The translations under genes were made by a program, and so were the position numbers. A DNA stretch of 21,535 nucleotides from CAKSNH01 sp964422725 (GTDB lineage: Bacteria; Bacillota; Clostridia; UBA1381). Under the pieces are notes generated by a model that was not told where the DNA came from, searched no databases, and was given only the letters and a program-made list of their open reading frames with translations. The stretch lies in assembly GCA_964422725.1 (NCBI GenBank), contig CAYRCC010000034.1:1-21535 (forward strand), read 5' to 3'. Positions 16,292 through 21,535 of this stretch are shown here, in pieces. Positions within the stretch are counted from its first letter, which is position 1, and each line of letters opens with the position of its first letter.

Positions 16292-17514
16292 ACTCTTTTC
16301 TCCTCAAGACATTTTTCAATCATATCAAGCATACGTTTTGCCTGAACATATTCATTCTTATTTTCAAGCACAAAATTTCTCGCATTGTTACCCATAGTTT
16401 TCAGCGTACCCTCGAACATTCGGCAAAGAGTCTTAATATTCTCAGCCATAACCTCAATGCTGTCATTTTCAAAATAATTCAAATACTTGTCATATTCATC
16501 GGGTATGCCATCTAGTTTGAAACAAACAATAGGTCTTGCCGCCATCATATATTCCATTATTTTAGACGGAAACGAATACTTTGTAAACTCCTCTTTTGCA
16601 TTTCTCGGATTCACAAGCAGCGTTGCTTTCCTTTGCAGTTTTTGCGCCTTGCTGTGCTCAACCGCACCCATAAAACATATCCTCTTATCATCAACCGCGC
16701 GAATATCCGTCTCTGCCTCACCGCTTCCGCAGATTATCAGCCGATAATCATCTCCCTCTATCAGCCGAAACGCATTCACCAAATCCATAACACCGTACTT
16801 TTTCGTAAGACTACCCGTATAAACAACGGTTTTTACTTCGGACACTTCCTCGCACTCCGTTTCACCGCCATCGCTCGGCACAATTCCCTCCATAACAATA
16901 TACGGCTTATCGGTTTTGAAATAATCTGCCATTGCACGTGTCAAAAACACAAAGCTGTCAGCACATTTGACTTTATCCGCAACGGTTTTCACGCGGTAAC
17001 TTGTAGCGATTTTCGCTGTAATACTGCCGCTTTTGTCAATATCTGTGTAATCCGGCAAATCCGTCACAATTTGACATATATGACAATCACATTTTCGCTT
17101 AAGCATTTGCGCCGCCGCCAAAAGCTCCGGTTCAACGGTATAAACCAAAACAACTTTTTTTCTGCCGCTGTTGTTTCCCGCCCACCGCAAAGCGTGTTTT
17201 TTAAGTGCATACGGTTTTGAAAACTGTTTCAAAACCGTAACATTGCAATATCCCACATTAATGCAATCGCTGTTTTTTCCGAATTTAAATTCAAATTCAT
17301 TAATAAAGCTGTCTGTGTATCTTTTCGGATATGACCCCACAGGCAGTATACTCAGTATTTTAACACCGTTTCCGAGTACGCCCTCAACTCCGTGCACCAA
17401 CATTTTGAAATGCGCATTGGCGGCAAACTGCAAGGTCGAGCTTTTGCTCTTTTCTATTATCTGCTTTTCGCTATCCGGCGGATACATCATTCCCAATACC
17501 AACATATCATACAT
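16288..17514 (-). CDS. GT4-like glycosyltransferase acting after the priming step
   Basis: GT-B fold glycosyltransferase, 408 residues. The C-terminal domain shows 'VVYTGSLTKKYGVMDLV', 'LIICGSGEAE' and 'KYSFPSKIMEYMMAARPIV', the last being the conserved E-containing loop that contacts the nucleotide sugar. The N-terminal acceptor domain is less conserved ('VLGMMYPPDSEK'). The gene lies directly after the priming transferase, so it likely adds the second sugar. The start is ATG 17512-17514, 6 bases after GAGGTGA; an in-frame TTG two codons earlier touches that site and is unlikely. The gap to the priming transferase is 11 bases, and the gene overlaps the next by 4. Confidence 0.87.
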   Translation of the reverse strand: MYDMLVLGMMYPPDSEKQIIEKSKSSTLQFAANAHFKMLVHGVEGVLGNGVKILSILPVGSYPKRYTDSFINEFEFKFGKNSDCINVGYCNVTVLKQFSKPYALKKHALRWAGNNSGRKKVVLVYTVEPELLAAAQMLKRKCDCHICQIVTDLPDYTDIDKSGSITAKIATSYRVKTVADKVKCADSFVFLTRAMADYFKTDKPYIVMEGIVPSDGGETECEEVSEVKTVVYTGSLTKKYGVMDLVNAFRLIEGDDYRLIICGSGEAETDIRAVDDKRICFMGAVEHSKAQKLQRKATLLVNPRNAKEEFTKYSFPSKIMEYMMAARPIVCFKLDGIPDEYDKYLNYFENDSIEVMAENIKTLCRMFEGTLKTMGNNARNFVLENKNEYVQAKRMLDMIEKCLEEKRV

Positions 17515-17525
17515 ATCCAATCACC

Positions 17526-18854
17526 TCAGCTGCCGTTCATAAATACTGTTTTAACCGTCAAAAATATAATTTTCAAATCCAGCACAAAAGAATATTCCCT
17601 GATATACAACAAATCGTAAAGCAGTTTATCCCTGACATCGGTATCATATTTGCCGTAAGTCTGTGCATAACCCGTAAGTCCGGCTTTTACTATAAACCGC
17701 TTGTCATAATCCGGATATTCATCGCAAAACCTATCTACGAATATCGAACGTTCCGGACGCGGTCCGACAATACTCATATCACCCATAAGTATATTAAACA
17801 GCTGCGGTAATTCGTCAATTCTGTATTTGCGCAAAACCCTCCCGACAGCCGTTATCCTGTCATCATTTTCCGAGGCAAGCTTCGGCCCTGAAAGTTTCTC
17901 GGCATTCTCCACCATAGTTCTGAATTTGTATATATTAAATTTTTTCCTATTCACCGTAACGCGCTCCTGTGAGTAAATAACTTTACCTCTGCTGTCCAGC
18001 TTAATCGCCGCCGCACTCACAAGCATAATCGGTGATGACACTATTATTCCGATTACCGAAAGCACTATGTCCAGAAAACGCTTAACTGCGCGCTGATATA
18101 CCGTAAGCGAAAACGGTTTAACCAAGAATGCAAGCGTATCGTCAAACTGCGTAAGACGGTATTTGGTTATATTTATTTCGTAAAGTGTCGGTATGACATA
18201 CAAATCCTTTTCCTGCTTTATTGCCTCGGCAATAAGCCGTTTTTTAACGTTTTCCGGAACTTTCTGAGTAATCAAAACACCGTCATATTTCGGATACTCA
18301 TTTTTCACTATTTCGTCAACGTTACCGCTGTCATCAGGGTTAAGCGAAACATACCACGAGTCGAACCAGTCGGGATTTGCATATTTGATTTTCTTCGCAA
18401 GCTCTATATCCTCCATTTGGGGTTCAATAACCAAAAGTGCCGTTTTCTTTCCGCACCTCGCCATTACCTTATTCAGCAGTACACGCCACAAAACCATCAG
18501 TGCCGCCACCGCCGCCGCTGTCAAAATCAGCATATACCGAGCTTTTGTGTCCGAAAATACCGCCGTCCCGCTTACAAATACATACGAAATCGTTATAAAC
18601 CCCGACACAATATTTGCTATAATTTCACACGCGGCAACTTCACCGCTGCTTTTAAACGATATGCTGTACAAATTCAAAAAAGCACCGCTTATCACATTGC
18701 ACACCGCAAACACCGACAATGCATTTATAAAACCGCAATACGTATCGGATTTCATATCCGCGCCGAACAGCCGCAACACTCCGATTACCACTGCCGCCAT
18801 CACGCATAAGTCCAAAGCCAGAACAACAGCACCGGTAAATCCGTTATTTTTCAT
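17526..18854 (-). CDS. Polyprenyl-phosphate sugar-1-phosphate transferase (initiating glycosyltransferase)
   Basis: A 442-residue membrane enzyme of the WbaP/CpsE/WcaJ type that starts each repeat unit by moving a sugar phosphate onto undecaprenyl phosphate. Residues 1-125 hold four hydrophobic helices, 137-225 a soluble Rossmann-like domain, and 255-440 the bacterial sugar transferase domain. The latter has a re-entrant helix (257-285), 'SQERVTVNRKKFNIYKFRTM' (295-314), the catalytic Asp-Glu pair D347-E348 in 'RIDELPQLFNILMGDMSIV' and 'GPRPE' (364-368). Start choice is not certain: ATG 18852-18854 has AGGGGG only 3 bases upstream, while TTG 18867-18869 has GGGGG at 7 bases. It is the first gene of the twelve-gene leftward unit, about 65 bases from the likely transcription start. 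The sugar (hexose or N-acetylated) is not readable. Confidence 0.92.
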   Translation of the reverse strand: MKNNGFTGAVVLALDLCVMAAVVIGVLRLFGADMKSDTYCGFINALSVFAVCNVISGAFLNLYSISFKSSGEVAACEIIANIVSGFITISYVFVSGTAVFSDTKARYMLILTAAAVAALMVLWRVLLNKVMARCGKKTALLVIEPQMEDIELAKKIKYANPDWFDSWYVSLNPDDSGNVDEIVKNEYPKYDGVLITQKVPENVKKRLIAEAIKQEKDLYVIPTLYEINITKYRLTQFDDTLAFLVKPFSLTVYQRAVKRFLDIVLSVIGIIVSSPIMLVSAAAIKLDSRGKVIYSQERVTVNRKKFNIYKFRTMVENAEKLSGPKLASENDDRITAVGRVLRKYRIDELPQLFNILMGDMSIVGPRPERSIFVDRFCDEYPDYDKRFIVKAGLTGYAQTYGKYDTDVRDKLLYDLLYIREYSFVLDLKIIFLTVKTVFMNGS

Positions 18855-18927
18855 TTTCCCCCTGCTCAATCAGATTCCCCCAACAATCAAATTATATACA
18901 AGATACACTTATCACCAGTATATATTT

Positions 18928-18956
18928 ATTTTACAACAAATTATAATATATTTCAA
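18928..18956 (-). promoter_or_regulatory. Probable promoter of the polysaccharide operon
   Basis: On the minus strand TTGAAA (complement of 18951-18956) is followed after exactly 17 bases by TAAAAT (complement of 18928-18933), a good sigma-A type match with an AT-rich spacer. A second -10-like TATAAT (complement of 18940-18945) overlaps it. The predicted start of transcription is near 18921, giving a leader of about 65 bases. That leader is too short for a cyclic di-GMP riboswitch, and I see none. Confidence 0.6.
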
Positions 18957-19008
18957 CGTATTTCAAAAATTTTTCACACATAAATAAAAAAATCATTCTT
19001 ATTACGGG

Positions 19009-19047
19009 CAAAACAAAAGTGTTGCCGCAATACATACAACAACACTT
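19009..19047 (-). terminator. Rho-independent terminator of the D-Ala-D-Ala carboxypeptidase gene
   Basis: On the minus strand AAGTGTTG (19040-19047) pairs perfectly with CAACACTT (19017-19024) across a 15-base loop and runs into TTTTGTTTTG (complement of 19009-19018). It starts about 10 bases past the stop codon at 19058-19060. It separates this gene from the polysaccharide operon. Confidence 0.75.
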
Positions 19048-19057
19048 ACCCTTCGTC

Positions 19058-20188
19058 TTACCCCCCTCCGAGCCACTCGCCGACCAGCCTTATTATACAC
19101 TCGCCAAAGCTTGCCCTGTGCTCCTCTTTTCGGATAACCGCCAGCTCGTTTTTATTAAACAAATCTATTTTTTCCACTACGGATTTGTTATTCACAATTT
19201 CCGCAAATCCTATTTTCTCCATTTCATTCAGCGGCACATCTATACCGTCGGATATATGCACTACCGCCTCACACTCTGCACTGCCGCCCTTTTTCACAAC
19301 CGCATACACATCTTTATCCGCACACACTTCTATCTGTCTGTTATCGGAAGTAGGTACCTTTTTCAAAACCTCGCCTTTTTCTATTATCTTTTTCCTTTCA
19401 CAGACACCAAATGCATAGTCCAGCATATTTTTATGGTCTGTCCAATCGTCCGGTGCATTCAGCGTGACGGCTATAAACCTCATATCCGCACGTTCCGCCG
19501 CCGACACCAGACATCTGCCTGTAGCACGCGTGTATCCGGTTTTAACACCTATTGCACCGTCATAAAATTTCAGCATCTTATTATGATTTGACAGATAAAT
19601 ATCCGCACCGTTATTTTGCAGTGTAATCTTTTTGCTTTTGGTGCTCACTATTTCGGCAAACTCCTCATTGCGCATTGCCGCTCTTGCTATCAGCGCCAAA
19701 TCATATGCTGTAGTATAATGTCCGTCGGCATCAAGTCCGTTCGGATTTTTAAACTGCGTATCGTTTGCGCCTATCTGCCTTGCCCGCTCCGTCATAAGCT
19801 GTGCAAACTCCTCCGTACTGCCCGATATATGCTCGGCTACCGCCACCGCCGCATCATTTCCCGAGTTCAGCATAAGTCCGTACAGCAAATCACGCATAAC
19901 AATTTTATCGCCGGCACGAAGATATATCGACGACCCCTCCTGCAATGACGCGTTACGGCTTACGGTAACCACATCATCAAGTGTACCCTTCTCAACCGCC
20001 AGCAGTGCCGTCATTATTTTAGTTGTGCTTGCCATTGAATGTTTCAGCCGCGCATTTTTCTCATACACCACCTGTGCGCTGTCTGACTCAATCACGCACG
20101 CATATTCCGCCGACACCCCAATCGCCGCCGCTTCGACATTCACAACGGTAAGCATAAATATATTTACAATAATTAACAGCTTTTTCAT
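19058..20188 (-). CDS. dacF: D-alanyl-D-alanine carboxypeptidase (S11 family, DacF/PBP5-like)
   Basis: Secreted penicillin-binding protein that trims the terminal D-Ala from peptidoglycan stem peptides; 376 residues. It starts with a signal peptide (1-20, MKKLLIIVNIFML..., cleavage near VEA). The three active-site motifs are S54-x-x-K57 in 'SMASTTKIM', S109-G-N111 in 'MLNSGNDAA' and K216-T-G218 in 'GVKTGYT'. A PBP5-type C-terminal beta domain spans about 265-345. The last residues ('ECIIRLVGEWLGGG') can form an amphipathic membrane anchor, as in other low-mass PBPs. The ATG follows GAGGTGA by 6-7 bases. It has its own terminator and lies just upstream of the polysaccharide operon, on the same strand but not clearly cotranscribed. 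The choice of dacF over dacA or dacB is by resemblance only. Confidence 0.9.
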   Translation of the reverse strand: MKKLLIIVNIFMLTVVNVEAAAIGVSAEYACVIESDSAQVVYEKNARLKHSMASTTKIMTALLAVEKGTLDDVVTVSRNASLQEGSSIYLRAGDKIVMRDLLYGLMLNSGNDAAVAVAEHISGSTEEFAQLMTERARQIGANDTQFKNPNGLDADGHYTTAYDLALIARAAMRNEEFAEIVSTKSKKITLQNNGADIYLSNHNKMLKFYDGAIGVKTGYTRATGRCLVSAAERADMRFIAVTLNAPDDWTDHKNMLDYAFGVCERKKIIEKGEVLKKVPTSDNRQIEVCADKDVYAVVKKGGSAECEAVVHISDGIDVPLNEMEKIGFAEIVNNKSVVEKIDLFNKNELAVIRKEEHRASFGECIIRLVGEWLGGG

Positions 20189-20253
20189 TTACATCACCTC
20201 GCAACATTATATGAAAATATCAGCAAATATATTAAGTATTTTAAATATTATTA

Positions 20254-20283
20254 TTGACACCGCTCACTGTGTTAATATATAAT
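20254..20283 (+). promoter_or_regulatory. Promoter of galM
   Basis: A perfect TTGACA (20254-20259) and a perfect TATAAT (20278-20283) are separated by 18 bases. Transcription should start near 20290, about 30 bases before the galM start codon. This is the strongest sigma-A type promoter match I see in the window. Confidence 0.85.
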
Positions 20284-20320
20284 TTTAGCATACAATTATT
20301 GTTTTGGGAGGATATCTGTT

Positions 20321-21370
20321 ATGAGTATAACAAAAAATGTATTCGGCACACTTTCCGACGGAAGCACCGCATACATCTATGCACTTGACAACGGAAACGG
20401 GTTAAAGGCACAAATAACCAATTACGGCGGTATTATCAAAAACCTTTTTGTAACCGACAGGAACAAAAACAGCGTTGATGTCGTTCTCGGACGTGACACG
20501 CTTGAGGAATACCTCGACAATTTCGGTTTTTACGGTGCCGCAATCGGCAGACACGCAAACAGAATTGCCGATTCACGCTTTAAGCTAGGCGACACTGTAT
20601 ATACCGTCGGTGCTAACGAAGGCAAAAACAGTCTGCACGGCGGAAATATCGGTTTTGACAAAAAGCTGTGGTCAGCCAAGGAGATTGACGGCGAAGAACC
20701 GTCTTTGGAGCTTTATCTCGAAAGTCCCGATATGGATGAAGGATTTCCGGGTAATCTAAAGGTAAAGCTTACATACACGCTTACAAAAAACAACTCACTG
20801 AAAATCAACTACAATGCCGTAAGCGACAAGGATACTGTGGTCAATCTCACCAATCACAGTTATTTCAACCTTGCCGGTCATTCAAGCGGAAGTATATGCA
20901 ATCAGGTATTGCAAATCAACTCCGAATTTTACACTCCTAATTGCAGCGAATGTATGCCGACCGGTGAAATCCTGTCCGTTATGGGTACGCCGTTCGATTT
21001 TCGTGTACCGAAACCGATAGGACAGGATATTGCGGCTGATTTTTCACAGATAGAAATGTTCGGCGGCTACGACCACAACTTTATACTTGACGGCAGCGGT
21101 TACCGTCTTGGCGCGGTTGCGTCGTGTCCGCAAAACGGTATCACAATGAAAATGTACACCGACAAGCCTGCCGTTCAGCTGTACACCACAAACGGCACAG
21201 AGGAAAACAGAGCGTGCAAAGACGGTGTTGTATATTCCGCGCATCAGGCATTCTGTCTTGAAACACAGTATTATCCTAATTCTATGAAGTTTTCACACTT
21301 CCCGTCACCTATACTTAAAGCCGGTGAAGTATACGATTTCACAACCGAATATGAATTTTCGGCAAACTGA
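20321..21370 (+). CDS. galM: Aldose 1-epimerase (mutarotase)
   Basis: Cytoplasmic enzyme that interconverts alpha and beta anomers of galactose or glucose; 349 residues, normal size, without a signal peptide. Family residues are visible: 'IGRHANRI' (75-82), His106 in 'SLHGG', catalytic base/acid partners His179 in 'LTNHSYFNL' and Glu314 in 'CLETQYYPNS', and Asp251 in 'GGYDHNFIL'. The ATG at 20321 has GGGAGG 8 bases upstream. It is the only plus-strand gene, transcribed divergently from the carboxypeptidase gene by its own strong promoter. No galK, galT or transporter gene is near, so its sugar pathway is not shown by context. Confidence 0.93.
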   Translation: MSITKNVFGTLSDGSTAYIYALDNGNGLKAQITNYGGIIKNLFVTDRNKNSVDVVLGRDTLEEYLDNFGFYGAAIGRHANRIADSRFKLGDTVYTVGANEGKNSLHGGNIGFDKKLWSAKEIDGEEPSLELYLESPDMDEGFPGNLKVKLTYTLTKNNSLKINYNAVSDKDTVVNLTNHSYFNLAGHSSGSICNQVLQINSEFYTPNCSECMPTGEILSVMGTPFDFRVPKPIGQDIAADFSQIEMFGGYDHNFILDGSGYRLGAVASCPQNGITMKMYTDKPAVQLYTTNGTEENRACKDGVVYSAHQAFCLETQYYPNSMKFSHFPSPILKAGEVYDFTTEYEFSAN

Positions 21371-21399
21371 TATTTCTAAACTTCCGTTTGACTGTTCAA

Positions 21400-21438
21400 A
21401 AACACCAAAAGCCGTTTGTGCATATTGCACAAACGGCT
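21400..21438 (-). terminator. Perfect 12-bp hairpin, likely terminator for a leftward gene beyond the window
   Basis: AGCCGTTTGTGC (21410-21421) and GCACAAACGGCT (21427-21438) form a perfect 12-bp stem with a 5-base loop. The T-rich tail (TTTTGGTGTTTTT) lies on the minus-strand side, so it best fits a gene coming from the right. On the plus strand it is followed by CAGACTG without a T run, so it is a weak terminator for galM. Confidence 0.6.
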
Positions 21439-21448
21439 CAGACTGTAG

Positions 21449-21530
21449 ACAAAACCCAACGTGTTTTGTATTAAAGTTTAGGTCAAGCCTTTTCAAAGGC
21501 TTGCGGATTTTTAAGGCAGAGCCTTAAATC
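21449..21530. repeat. Cluster of three short hairpins downstream of galM
   Basis: Three inverted repeats follow one another: ACAAAAC/GTTTTGT (21449-21455 with 21463-21469), CAAGCCTT/AAGGCTTG (21484-21491 with 21496-21503) and TTAAGGC/GCCTTAA (21511-21517 with 21521-21527). The second is followed by CGGATTTTT and could end galM transcription. No coding sequence is visible from 21371 to the window end. The dense palindromes resemble a dispersed intergenic repeat, which cannot be confirmed from one copy. Confidence 0.45.
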
Positions 21531-21535
21531 GCCGT

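Larger units (their letters stand above)
18870..19057. other. Intergenic region between polysaccharide operon and dacF-like gene
   Basis: This AT-rich gap of about 190 bases holds the polysaccharide promoter and leader on its left and the terminator of the carboxypeptidase gene on its right. No open reading frame with a ribosome binding site is visible in it. Confidence 0.5.

Noticed and set aside
18854..18927. Cyclic di-GMP riboswitch in the leader of the polysaccharide operon, suggested by the EAL domain
   Set aside because: The predicted leader is about 65 bases and contains no recognisable GEMM core or tetraloop receptor pattern; it is too short.
20206..20211. TATAAT on the minus strand as the -10 box of the dacF-like gene
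   Set aside because: Transcription would start within about 12 bases of the start codon and overlap the ribosome binding site, and no -35 box fits at 17 bases; left unassigned.

Overview
The window reads as chromosomal DNA from a Gram-positive, Clostridia-like Firmicute. Evidence: moderate-to-low GC, strong GGAGG/AAGGAG-type ribosome binding sites, a lipoprotein signal peptidase but no LPS or outer-membrane genes, S11 and S41 cell-wall peptidases, and clostridial-type Ddl and DUF1934 genes. All genes are on the minus strand except galM at the right end. I see no rRNA, tRNA, CRISPR array, insertion sequence or phage gene. The species cannot be named from sequence alone.

Layout, left to right. 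(1) 1-1390: the N-terminal 463 residues of a beta-class (type III Mod-like) adenine DNA methyltransferase that runs off the left edge. Its AT-rich middle suggests an exchanged target-recognition region. (2) 1464-4489: a cell-wall operon read leftward, ddl -> DUF1934 protein -> S41 peptidase with PDZ and peptidoglycan-binding domains, closed by a strong terminator. (3) 4635-18854: one tightly packed leftward transcription unit of twelve genes with gaps of 38 bp or less. In order of transcription it encodes a polyprenyl-phosphate priming sugar transferase, two GT4 glycosyltransferases, a Wzy-like polymerase, a Wzz-like chain-length protein with a polybasic tail, a second Wzz-like protein fused to a cytoplasmic EAL domain, a membrane-anchored metallophosphoesterase, a GT2 glycosyltransferase, a polysaccharide pyruvyl transferase, and then aroB, lspA and an RluD-type pseudouridine synthase. 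A promoter candidate sits at 18928-18956. (4) 19058-20188: a secreted D-Ala-D-Ala carboxypeptidase with its own terminator. (5) 20254-21370: galM on the plus strand with a near-consensus promoter, followed by a cluster of hairpins.

Taken together, the polysaccharide genes describe a Wzy-dependent pathway: priming on undecaprenyl phosphate, extension by three glycosyltransferases, probable pyruvyl decoration, polymerisation outside the membrane, and chain-length control. No flippase, tyrosine kinase (CpsD/Wzc type) or CpsB phosphatase is present in the window. The most unusual element is the Wzz-EAL fusion. It puts an EAL domain that has lost several catalytic residues on the cytoplasmic side of a chain-length regulator, where a tyrosine kinase is often found. 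This suggests a polysaccharide-assembly machine gated directly by cyclic di-GMP, which is a hypothesis to be tested.
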